Positions 25,274 through 32,300 of a DNA stretch of 64,000 nucleotides are shown piece after piece. The number at the start of each line of letters is the position of its first letter. The stretch's first letter is position 1. Under the pieces are notes generated by a model. That model did not search any database. It worked only from the letters and a program-made list of their open reading frames with translations, and was not told the origin of the DNA. A program made the translations under genes and the position numbers. Source of the DNA: Nitrospirota bacterium (lineage in GTDB: Bacteria; Nitrospirota; Thermodesulfovibrionia; Thermodesulfovibrionales; Dissulfurispiraceae); the NCBI GenBank assembly GCA_004321915.1, contig SCQE01000021.1:124001-188000 (forward strand). Reading direction: 5' to 3'.

Positions 25274-26661
25274 CGTACACCTCCTAAGTTTTCTTCCTGC
25301 AGTTCTTTTAAAAAGATTTCGTCCGTGGATTTTGTAATATACTCGGTTTTCGACACCTTTGCTATCTGCGAGCCTTTTCTTATGGTCCAGACAAGAAGCC
25401 ATATCAACAGGGCTGTATAAGCGAGCGCAAAGCCGTACCGGATGTAGTCGTTCTCCGGCAGGAGTTCGAGCATGTTCTTTTCCTTCATGAACCCGACCGA
25501 GAAAAAGACCTCATCTATTTCGTCTTTGTAGAGCGAGTAGGGGAGATATCCGAGCATGAAGCCCGGCAGCGCCGCCAGACCGGTTAGGTATCCCATTCCA
25601 AGCCGCGCATACGTCCGTATTTCGCAGCCGAGCATCATTACACTCCCGATGCCGAGCATCGGCCCGCCGATTAAATGGCCGAGATGAAAGCCGTACTTGT
25701 ATTTGCCCGCTTCCACAACCACAGGCACGTCCCAGCCGAGGACTATCCATGTAAAAAGGATGGCAAGATTAAACATGATGACAGCAACAAGGAGACCGGC
25801 AAAGGGCATCATTCCGGTGAACATGGTCTGTGTAATCTTTGCAACTTTCATGGCATCGAAATGCTGCGGTTTCATAAGGAGAGACTTCGGCGACATCACA
25901 GCGCATTCCGTGCCGAAACCTGATTTGCCTATGCCGATACCCACGAGCAGGCCGACGAGGCTTTTTAAACCGATCTCCACCCACGGCAGCCCTCCGATGC
26001 TGTTCGGGGATTCCCCCTTGAAAGCCGTCCATACTGACGATACGAACAAGACAATCAGAAAAACATTCAGGACAAGTCTGACAGGGTCTTTATACGGCTT
26101 GTGTCCGGGGTTGTAGCTCAGCGTCTCTGTCAGGTACTCAAACTCCACGCACTTCTCGACGGTTGCCCTTACTTCGTGGTGTTTCATAAAACCGCCGGCG
26201 TTAAGTTTCGCCATAAGCATAAACGCAAGGTATGCAAAAGGGATGCTCACTATTGCCACGACGATAGAGGTCAGGCTCATGGCCGGTATGCCGCCGAGAT
26301 AGTGCCAAGCCGTGCAGCCCTGAGCCAGCCTCGTGCCGAAGCCGAAGATCATGGCGCCGAAGAAGGCAAGCGCGATGACGCGCGGAGGGTACTTTACCCA
26401 AGACTTCCGCTCACGCTCGAGGAGCGTTACGAAGAAACCGCCGGAGATCATCCCCATCAGCACCCAGTGGATATCTCCGCTGTAAGTCCTCGTGATGAAG
26501 TCCGTCTTTGTGATATTTTCTTCGAGGGTGCCGAACATTTTAGCGAGGCCGGTCGTGATCGGAATGGGCGTTTCGTATTTGAGAAAATACAACACCTCCG
26601 CGAGCCCTACCAGAAAGCCGCCCCATATGAAGGACCAAGGCTTTGTGAGTATATTCCGCAT
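25270..26661 (-). CDS. YeeE/YedE-family thiosulfate (sulfur) transporter
   Basis: 463 residues and about ten to twelve hydrophobic helices arranged as a duplicated Sulf_transp unit. Each half has a Cys-containing re-entrant motif: GFGTRLAQGCTAWH in the first, GFGTECAVMSPKSLL in the second, plus LGCEIRTYARLG. In characterised members such motifs pass thiosulfate through the membrane by Cys-S hydrogen bonding. The next gene upstream is a secreted rhodanese, spaced by three bases, so thiosulfate or persulfide sulfur is the probable cargo. YedE-type genes near dsrE have been reported as part of a cluster in sulfur-disproportionating bacteria; this locus is similar but not identical, since no tusA is seen. 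Confidence 0.88.
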   Translation of the reverse strand: MRNILTKPWSFIWGGFLVGLAEVLYFLKYETPIPITTGLAKMFGTLEENITKTDFITRTYSGDIHWVLMGMISGGFFVTLLERERKSWVKYPPRVIALAFFGAMIFGFGTRLAQGCTAWHYLGGIPAMSLTSIVVAIVSIPFAYLAFMLMAKLNAGGFMKHHEVRATVEKCVEFEYLTETLSYNPGHKPYKDPVRLVLNVFLIVLFVSSVWTAFKGESPNSIGGLPWVEIGLKSLVGLLVGIGIGKSGFGTECAVMSPKSLLMKPQHFDAMKVAKITQTMFTGMMPFAGLLVAVIMFNLAILFTWIVLGWDVPVVVEAGKYKYGFHLGHLIGGPMLGIGSVMMLGCEIRTYARLGMGYLTGLAALPGFMLGYLPYSLYKDEIDEVFFSVGFMKEKNMLELLPENDYIRYGFALAYTALLIWLLVWTIRKGSQIAKVSKTEYITKSTDEIFLKELQEENLGGVR

Positions 26662-26664
26662 CCC

Positions 26665-27165
26665 TTATTTTTCCATCGGGTATTTTTTTGTATTCGCCTT
26701 GTCTATCGCCGCTTTCATCTGCTCTCCGCCCTGAGAGCCCTTCTGCCATGCGGCATAGCCGAAGGCCATTGTATAAGCGTCATAGCCGAGGAGTCTGAGA
26801 GGCATAAGCGGGATGTTCTGCAGCTGCCCTGTGGCGCAGATGAGGATTATCTTTTTGTCCTTCGGCAGTTTTTTCAGGTTGTCGGCCTGAAGCATCTCAT
26901 TATACGGGATGTGTATCGCTCCCGGGATATGTCCGGCTTTATAAGCTTTTGCCGCAGGCCTTACGTCCACGACGAGAAAGTCGGCCTGCTTTGTCTTTAG
27001 CCACATATAGACTTCATTTGCGCTCACCTGCCAGTGGCCTTCATTTGCAGCTTTGCTCAACACCTCATTCATTTTCTTTGCACTATTTTCGTCCTGCGCA
27101 TACAGGGGCAAGGACATGCTTATTACAAAAATTGCGGCGATTAAAAGTTTTTCAACCCTGTTCAT
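26665..27165 (-). CDS. Secreted rhodanese-domain protein
   Basis: 166 residues: signal peptide (KLLIAAIFVISMSLPLYA) and one rhodanese domain (DFLVVDVRPAAKAYKAGHIPGAIHIPYNEM, active-site loop ICATGQLQN with the catalytic Cys, then GYAAWQKG). Rhodaneses carry sulfane sulfur as a Cys persulfide. Being exported and next to the YeeE transporter, it probably handles thiosulfate or persulfide in the periplasm before or after transport. Confidence 0.88.
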   Translation of the reverse strand: MNRVEKLLIAAIFVISMSLPLYAQDENSAKKMNEVLSKAANEGHWQVSANEVYMWLKTKQADFLVVDVRPAAKAYKAGHIPGAIHIPYNEMLQADNLKKLPKDKKIILICATGQLQNIPLMPLRLLGYDAYTMAFGYAAWQKGSQGGEQMKAAIDKANTKKYPMEK

Positions 27166-27224
27166 TGGTATTCTCCTGTTTTTTAGTTTTGGTGCAGGGG
27201 CACGCCCTGCTTTGCGTTTTAGTC

Positions 27225-27623
27225 TCAGCCTATGCCGAGCCTGAAGTCTTTGACCTCCTTAACCGCGGCCTTGAGGTTTATCTTCAGTTTCCCGGCCATG
27301 TCCGGCCAGCCCATGCCGGATTTTTTCATTGCGACTATGTCTTTGGCCGGTTTCTTCGACAGATTCGAAAAGACGATTATGGTCACTGTATCACCGGGCG
27401 GAAATTCCTTGATCAGCATTTCGACAGTCTCAGGCTTCTGCGCTTCGAAAAAATACGCCTTGGTCTTTTTTTCGAAGGTCTTGAGGTTCTTCGCCTGTCG
27501 CTCGCTTATTTTTTTTATCAGCTTGTCCAGTTCCTCGGGCTCGGACAGCCTTGCAGCAAAGGAAACAATAGGCAGAAGAAAAGCGAATACCACGGCCATA
27601 GCTAAAAAATTTTGCCTATTCAT
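27225..27623 (-). CDS. Small secreted protein of unknown function, paralogue B
   Basis: 132 residues with a signal peptide (FLAMAVVFAFLLPIVSFA). It shares layout and sequence with the protein at 24863-25273: a Lys/Glu-rich helical first half (EELDKLIKKISERQAKN), then a segment with FPPGDTVTIIV, and the core IVAMKKSGMGWPDMAGKL. Position A of the pair has Cys after MKKSGMG while this copy has Trp. It starts one base after the RND gene stop. The pair flanks rhodanese and YeeE. Function unknown; a periplasmic sulfur-binding or carrier role is a guess from context. Confidence 0.72.
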   Translation of the reverse strand: MNRQNFLAMAVVFAFLLPIVSFAARLSEPEELDKLIKKISERQAKNLKTFEKKTKAYFFEAQKPETVEMLIKEFPPGDTVTIIVFSNLSKKPAKDIVAMKKSGMGWPDMAGKLKINLKAAVKEVKDFRLGIG

Positions 27624-27624
27624 T

Positions 27625-29994
27625 CTATCGAACCCCTCCTTTGAACAGCCTGCCCTGCATAAGAGTTATGAGGGCGGGCAGATAGATTATGGTCATGACA
27701 GCGCTCAGGAGCATCATGCTCACAATGAACGCGCCTACGGTGATGTAAGGCGTTAAGGGCGCGAACATCATTACCGCAAACGACGCTGCGAACAATACGG
27801 CATTGCGCATGATGCCTTTGCCGGGTCTAGCTGCGGTCCATAGTAACGCCTCAGTCAAGAGGCCGGTCGGCAGTCGATAGTCGTCAGTCGTTCTTGCTGT
27901 TGTCGTTTGTTTTTGACTGCTGACTGCCGACTGCTGACTGTCGACTATCTTTTGTCTGAACCTGTTCACGAAATGTATTGCGAAGTCCACGGCCATGCCG
28001 AGCGACAGGCACGAGAGCACGGATATGGGCATGTCGAACCGCTTGCCGCTGAAGCCTATAACGCCGTAAATGAGCAGGACGGTGAAGACCAGCGGCACAT
28101 AGGCTATCGCGGCCCATTTTAAAGAGCGGAAGTTGACGGCCAGTATCGCATATACGACTATGAGAGCCATAATGAAGCCTTTGACCATGTCCCACAGGAC
28201 TTCGTGGTTCCAGATAAGATTGAAATAAGCGATGCCCGCGGGCTTCAAATCTATCGCTATCGGATGCGTTTTTTTATACTCATCCGCTGCTTTGATCACC
28301 TCCTGCATGGCCCCTGCGTCCCATGTTTTGAGCTGGACCCAGATATTCGCTTTTTTAAACACAGGGTCCACCACATTGTCGAGGTCCGAAGGCTTGGCCG
28401 ACATGCTGAATAAAAATAGATACTGGCCGACGGCTTCCTTTGTGTCCGGAATTATGTCGAATTTCGGATCGTCGTCGTGGAGCACCCGGTTTATCCTCTT
28501 TACATAGTCTGCTACGGAAAAGGTCTTCCCTACGACGGCGAGTTTTTCGAGGCGCCTCTGCAACCCCTCGATGTAGCGCATTGTCTCCGGGGCCTTGATG
28601 AAGTCCTCTTTGTCCGAGAGCGCGACAACGTAGCCCAATGAGGTGCCGCCGAGGGCCTTGTTTATCTCCCTGTCAGCAGTGCGCACCTCGCTGCCCTCTT
28701 TGAACCATTCGACCATGTTATTGTTGACCGTAATCTTCGATATGCCGACAGCCGCGATAACAAAAAGCGCAAGTCCGGCGAGCGCCGTGGCCTTGGGTTG
28801 ATGTGCGCCGATGCCGGACAGCCTCCTTAAAAACCGTGATGCGCCGCCCGCTTCCTCGTCTTCATCACCGGACGCTCTTTCTATGTGTTCGTCCTTTACA
28901 AAGGTGAACATGGCCGGTATGAAGCTGAAGCTCAACACACGCAAGGCTATTGTGCCGAAGGCGATGAGGCCGCCGAAGACCTTCACAGGGATTATGTTCA
29001 TAAATAAGAGCACCGCAAAACCCGCTGCTGTCGCCAGCGCCGTATAACGCACCGGACGGCCGACCGCACGCATCGTTTCGATTATCGCGGCCTTTTTGTC
29101 TTTTCTTTCCCTGTAGCGGAAATAGAATTCATTGAAGATATGGATGCTGTCCGTTGCAATCGCCATCAGGAACACCGGGGCCATCGAACTCATGATATGA
29201 ACAGGGAAGCCGAGGGCTATCAGAAGCCCCATGCTCCAGACTATGCTGATCATCGCGTCCATCATCAGCGTTACGGACAGGAAAAGGTCTCTGAACATCA
29301 GGTATCTGACGAGGAGCATGACCATTCCCGCAATAGGGGCGAAGAGCGCCATCAACTTGAACATCTCGGAGCCGAAGGTGTCGCGCGCCACAGGGTCTCC
29401 GGCAATATAATATTTTTCATCCCCTTTTTCTTTCCCGACGATCCCGCGTATCCGGTCCGCCACTTCTTTGCCGTTGCTCCCTTTTTCGAGCGGCACATAA
29501 ATGGCGGTGGTCTTCTCGTCTTTCGATATGATGCGATTGAGAAAGAGCGGATTTTCGAGCAGGTCTTTCTGCAGAGTTTTTATTCCGGCTTCGTCCTTGG
29601 GCGACTCCGTCATAAGGGGCGCTACCCTGAGCGTTCCGGCCTCGGCCGTTACATTGGTTATGGTCGGAAAGCTGTTTACGTCCCGCGAGGCCACGCCTTT
29701 GATCCTGAGTATTCCATCGGTTATCCTGACGATCTTTTCGAGGGTCTCTTTATTGAGTACGCCTTTTTCGTTGGAGACGCCGACCACTATCATGTCTTCG
29801 TACAAGCCGAAGGTCTTGTCCACTTCGTCGTTCCAGACCCTTACATCCGATGTGGCAGGGAGCATGTTCTTGGGATTGGTGTCGAGCTTGACCTTCGGGA
29901 ACTGGGTCATGAAAATGAGCGTGATGATAATCGTCAGGGCAACGACGAGCTTAGGCCGCTCCACCGAGAATTCAACGAGAGAGAATTTTTCCAT
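27625..29994 (-). CDS. RND/MMPL-type membrane transporter
   Basis: 789 residues with the duplicated RND layout: helix 1 (KLVVALTIIITLIFM), a large periplasmic domain, a bundle of helices with the conserved SSMAPVFLMAIATDSIHIFNEF-like segment (here IATDSIHIFNEF), then a second periplasmic domain and second bundle (LSLGMAVDFAIHFVNRF). Such proteins of the MMPL/HpnN kind export lipids or hydrophobic compounds; the LolA-like protein and outer-membrane barrel of the same operon are likely partners. A dispersed repeat (27864-27950) adds a low-complexity loop (VDSQQSAVSS...) just after the DFAIHFVNRF helix, on the cytoplasmic side, without breaking the frame. Confidence 0.85.
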   Translation of the reverse strand: MEKFSLVEFSVERPKLVVALTIIITLIFMTQFPKVKLDTNPKNMLPATSDVRVWNDEVDKTFGLYEDMIVVGVSNEKGVLNKETLEKIVRITDGILRIKGVASRDVNSFPTITNVTAEAGTLRVAPLMTESPKDEAGIKTLQKDLLENPLFLNRIISKDEKTTAIYVPLEKGSNGKEVADRIRGIVGKEKGDEKYYIAGDPVARDTFGSEMFKLMALFAPIAGMVMLLVRYLMFRDLFLSVTLMMDAMISIVWSMGLLIALGFPVHIMSSMAPVFLMAIATDSIHIFNEFYFRYRERKDKKAAIIETMRAVGRPVRYTALATAAGFAVLLFMNIIPVKVFGGLIAFGTIALRVLSFSFIPAMFTFVKDEHIERASGDEDEEAGGASRFLRRLSGIGAHQPKATALAGLALFVIAAVGISKITVNNNMVEWFKEGSEVRTADREINKALGGTSLGYVVALSDKEDFIKAPETMRYIEGLQRRLEKLAVVGKTFSVADYVKRINRVLHDDDPKFDIIPDTKEAVGQYLFLFSMSAKPSDLDNVVDPVFKKANIWVQLKTWDAGAMQEVIKAADEYKKTHPIAIDLKPAGIAYFNLIWNHEVLWDMVKGFIMALIVVYAILAVNFRSLKWAAIAYVPLVFTVLLIYGVIGFSGKRFDMPISVLSCLSLGMAVDFAIHFVNRFRQKIVDSQQSAVSSQKQTTTARTTDDYRLPTGLLTEALLWTAARPGKGIMRNAVLFAASFAVMMFAPLTPYITVGAFIVSMMLLSAVMTIIYLPALITLMQGRLFKGGVR
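27864..27950. repeat. In-frame CAGTCAGCAGTC-type repeat in the RND gene
   Basis: Words of GACTGCTGACTGC (the reverse of CAGTCAGCAGTC) at 27915-27948 and related CAGTCGATAGTCGTCAGTCG at 27870-27889 are translated on the minus strand as SQQSAVSSQ and a TTDDYRLPTG-like tail. The same DNA words occur in frame in cbiP, cbiA, cbiM, cbiN and cbiD. Confidence 0.75.
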
Positions 29995-30009
29995 TAAATT
30001 TAAAACCTC

Positions 30010-31188
30010 CTATGGCAGATTGCTCAGGCCGTGTTTGATTTTCCAGAGGAAATATTTTTCGAACCATATCTTGCTCCATTTGAAGATGACGCCTGCCTTG
30101 AGCGCTGATGCCTGCCTCGGAGGGAGCAGAGGTTCCGCCTTCATATAAGCCGCTGTATCGCCCATGTCCATAATGCATATCACCGACATCTCGGCCGGAG
30201 TGGGCGGGGTTTCGTTCCTGACATCAGCCGCAATCGTTGCCGCTGCGGTCTTAGCCATCCTGACGGTCATGTATCCGGTCTTCGGCACGCCTGTCGGCAC
30301 AGGGGTTTGTTCGGGCGGGGCGATCGCAACAGCCACCCCGATCACGAAGATATTGCGATGTTTTGTGTGCCTGTAGTTTTTATCGACCGGGACAAATCCG
30401 CGCGGATTGCCCAAGTGGGCGACAGCCGGAACACCCTTCATCGCAGGCGCGAACATGGCGAGTTTGTGAGGTATCTTCGTGCCGTCTTTCAGGCGGAGTT
30501 CATCGGGCGCGAATTCTTCGATAGCGGCGTTTGTTATGACCTTGATGTCCCTCTTGGCGAACTCGTTCTCCATTATTGTCTTTGAGTTCCGCAAGCCTCC
30601 TATGCCGAAATGGCCTATGTACGGCTCCGAGGTCACAAAGATAATAGGCGCTTTATGCCGTATCTTCCCCTTGCGCAATTCAGAGTCCAACTCAAAGGCA
30701 TATTCATAAGGAGGTCCGAAGCAGCTTACGCCCTGTACAGAGCCTGTCACGATAGCGCCCGGCTCTTCGAGGAACCTTCTCCACGCAATATTTGTCTTCT
30801 CGGCCTGTTCTAGCGTGAATATGCATTCGCTGTGTCCTGTAAAGCCCGGCACTTCTTCGAATGCAAGGTGCGGGCCGGTCGATATAACGAGGTGGTCATA
30901 CTCATAATCACCCTTTTCTGTTTTGACAACGCACTTATCGGCATCAACCGTTTGAGCGGCGGCATGTATGAAATTGATCCCCTTTGGCGCCAAAATATCT
31001 TTCAGCGGAAGAGTTATGTCGCTCCCCCGCCTCCAGCCCATCGCAACCCACGGAAGGGATGGTATGAATACGAATTTGTCCATGTCCGATATCACCGAGA
31101 TATCCGCTTTTGCGCCGAGCAGCCGCTTAAGTTCAAAGGCTGCGGTCAGTCCGCCGAATGATCCGCCTATGATGACTATTTTTTCCAT
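30010..31188 (-). CDS. sqr: Sulfide:quinone oxidoreductase-like flavoprotein
   Basis: 392 residues. FAD-binding Rossmann motif IIGGSFGGLTAA at the N-terminus, then HLVISTGPHL, the Cys-containing GVSCFGPPYEYAFEL characteristic of SQR-type enzymes, and a second Cys in VICIMDMGD near the C-terminus. The C-terminal amphipathic part could anchor it to the membrane surface. SQR oxidises sulfide to polysulfide or sulfane sulfur and passes electrons to quinone. It starts 10 bases after dsrH and precedes the RND gene by 15. The exact SQR type is not decided here. Confidence 0.85.
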   Translation of the reverse strand: MEKIVIIGGSFGGLTAAFELKRLLGAKADISVISDMDKFVFIPSLPWVAMGWRRGSDITLPLKDILAPKGINFIHAAAQTVDADKCVVKTEKGDYEYDHLVISTGPHLAFEEVPGFTGHSECIFTLEQAEKTNIAWRRFLEEPGAIVTGSVQGVSCFGPPYEYAFELDSELRKGKIRHKAPIIFVTSEPYIGHFGIGGLRNSKTIMENEFAKRDIKVITNAAIEEFAPDELRLKDGTKIPHKLAMFAPAMKGVPAVAHLGNPRGFVPVDKNYRHTKHRNIFVIGVAVAIAPPEQTPVPTGVPKTGYMTVRMAKTAAATIAADVRNETPPTPAEMSVICIMDMGDTAAYMKAEPLLPPRQASALKAGVIFKWSKIWFEKYFLWKIKHGLSNLP

Positions 31189-31198
31189 AGCTCCCCCC

Positions 31199-31480
31199 TT
31201 AAAATATTCCTGCTACCTTGTCCGCGCTGTCCATAATATCCACGAGGCCGTCGTAATCGAGAGGCAGGATATCTTTTTCCATTTCGTCGGCGTTCAAGCC
31301 TCTCAGGCGCTTGTCCTCTTCAAGCACATAGACCTTGCCGCAAACCCCCTCAAGCCTTTCCTTCTGCGCGAAATAGACCGCATTCTGCAAAAGACAGATA
31401 TCGGCGCACATATCGAGCGCAAGCTGCAGCCCCCTTTTACCTTCGGGGGTATCCGGTCCGTTTTTAATCAATATAAGCAT
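31199..31480 (-). CDS. DsrH/TusB-like small sulfur-carrier protein
   Basis: 93 residues. The start LILIKNGPDTPEGKRGLQLALDM and the later CGKVYVLEEDKRLRGL fit the DsrH/TusB fold, although the usual DsrH Cys near the C-terminus is not evident. It completes a DsrE-DsrF-DsrH set with the two genes upstream (spacing 14 bases). In other bacteria this trimeric complex relays sulfur from carriers such as TusA to downstream enzymes. Confidence 0.72.
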   Translation of the reverse strand: MLILIKNGPDTPEGKRGLQLALDMCADICLLQNAVYFAQKERLEGVCGKVYVLEEDKRLRGLNADEMEKDILPLDYDGLVDIMDSADKVAGIF

Positions 31481-31494
31481 TTTGTCCTCCTCGT

Positions 31495-31848
31495 TTAAAA
31501 GACCATTGTCGTGTCGGATGCGGCTATGATCCCTGCGATCTCCCTGCTGTCCAGCGCTGTTATTCCCTCTATCATTTTGTCTTCCCCAAGGTTGTTTTCG
31601 GCCAGAGAGACCTTGTTCGCATATACGGACACCCCCATATCTATGCAGTCTTTGATGCCTGTTTCAAGGTTCGAGTATTCCGTGCCGGACGGGTCCTGCC
31701 CCTTTCTTGCCGCATTGACCCCCGCGTCTACCAGAAGCAGTTTTACGTCCACGTCTTCGATTGCGCCGCCGAGCGCGTGGCGCACGGCTTCCGGCGCATC
31801 AACACTGCCGTAAGGCGCTTTTCTCAATACAATGGCTATGCTGTTCAT
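31495..31848 (-). CDS. DsrF/TusC-like sulfur-relay protein
   Basis: 117 residues. The opening IAIVLRKAPYGSVDAPEAVRHALGG is typical of the DsrE/F superfamily (TusC/DsrF branch), followed by the DVKLLLVDAGVN strand. One Cys lies at IKDCIDMG. It starts seven bases after the DsrE stop and is followed by the DsrH-like gene. Expected to be cytoplasmic, in a heteromer with DsrE and DsrH. Confidence 0.78.
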   Translation of the reverse strand: MNSIAIVLRKAPYGSVDAPEAVRHALGGAIEDVDVKLLLVDAGVNAARKGQDPSGTEYSNLETGIKDCIDMGVSVYANKVSLAENNLGEDKMIEGITALDSREIAGIIAASDTTMVF

Positions 31849-31855
31849 AGTCCCC

Positions 31856-32200
31856 CTATATGCCGAAACTCAAAAATATCGGCTTTGCTTTGATTACATT
31901 AAAAAGGCCTTTCAGCGAACTCATCTCTCCGCCCTCAATCGAATCCTCTCCCGCAAGACCGCGGGTCTTCATGCAGCCGGTTCATATATCTACTTTAAGC
32001 CCTCTGCCGACAAGGTCTTCCATGACCGAAAGGGAGGGGGGCAACTGCCCTTTGACTATCGAAAAAACCCCGTCCCCCGAAGCGACCAGTCTGGCCTTCC
32101 ACCCCTTGCGCAACGCGGCGTCGGCAAGCTTGAAGACAGTATGCGTATTTTCGAAGCTGTACGGCGTGGTTGAAAGAAACATGACGAACTCTTTGTCCAT
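31856..32200 (-). CDS. DsrE-like selenoprotein (UGA = Sec73)
   Basis: Translating one in-frame UGA gives 114 residues: MDKEFVMFLSTTPYSFENT, then ALRKGWKARLVASGDGVF, GLKVDI-U-TGCMKTRGL and a C-terminal half that ends in KPIFLSFGI. The UGA (31984-31982) stands where DsrE-like proteins have the first Cys of CTGC; frame and sequence style continue beyond it to the TAG at 31856, seven bases before dsrF. DsrE-like selenoproteins are known from surveys of bacterial selenoproteomes. A Sec here would make the sulfur- or selenium-accepting site more nucleophilic. The ATG at 32200 has a strong AGGAGG. First gene of the sulfur operon. A degraded gene is unlikely given intact ends and the SECIS-like hairpin. 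Confidence 0.87.
31955..31969 (-). other. Candidate bacterial SECIS hairpin of the dsrE gene
   Basis: The mRNA after the UGA can fold as AAGACC-CGC-GGUCUU, a perfect 6-bp stem with a 3-nt loop starting 19 nt after the UGA. The loop has G at its second position. Distance, stem length and loop G fit the accepted rules for bacterial SECIS elements. Confidence 0.68.
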
Positions 32201-32221
32201 AATGCGCCTCCTCTCTTTAAT

Positions 32222-32233
32222 ATATTCGAATAT
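32222..32233. promoter_or_regulatory. Palindromic operator candidate over the -10/start region
   Basis: ATATTCGAATAT is a perfect 12-bp palindrome that overlaps the -10 box and the expected start site of the sulfur operon. Its AT-rich ATTC/GAAT layout resembles sites of ArsR-family repressors, some of which (BigR/SqrR/YgaV type) sense persulfide. A further GAAT at 32243-32246 lies next to it. No regulator gene of that family is in the window. Confidence 0.45.
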
Positions 32234-32258
32234 TATTATGTTTGAATGTATTTGTCAA
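32230..32258 (-). promoter_or_regulatory. Sigma-70 type promoter of the sulfur operon
   Basis: On the minus strand a perfect TTGACA (32258-32253) is followed after 17 nt by TAATAT (32235-32230). The start would lie near 32223, about 23 nt before the dsrE ATG, with AGGAGG in the leader. Confidence 0.62.
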
Positions 32259-32300
32259 TAGATGATGAATTTTTGGTTGTTCCATTTGCTATAATACCGC

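Noticed and set aside
25675-27000. Long plus-strand frames opposite the YeeE and rhodanese genes
   Set aside because: They are antisense to genes with clear domain matches and signal peptides, have Arg/His-rich translations and no ribosome sites.
31982-32200. A 72-residue truncated DsrE ending at the UGA
   Set aside because: The region after the UGA continues the DsrE fold in the same frame to a stop seven bases before dsrF, and a SECIS-like hairpin is present. A pseudogene would not be expected to keep both.
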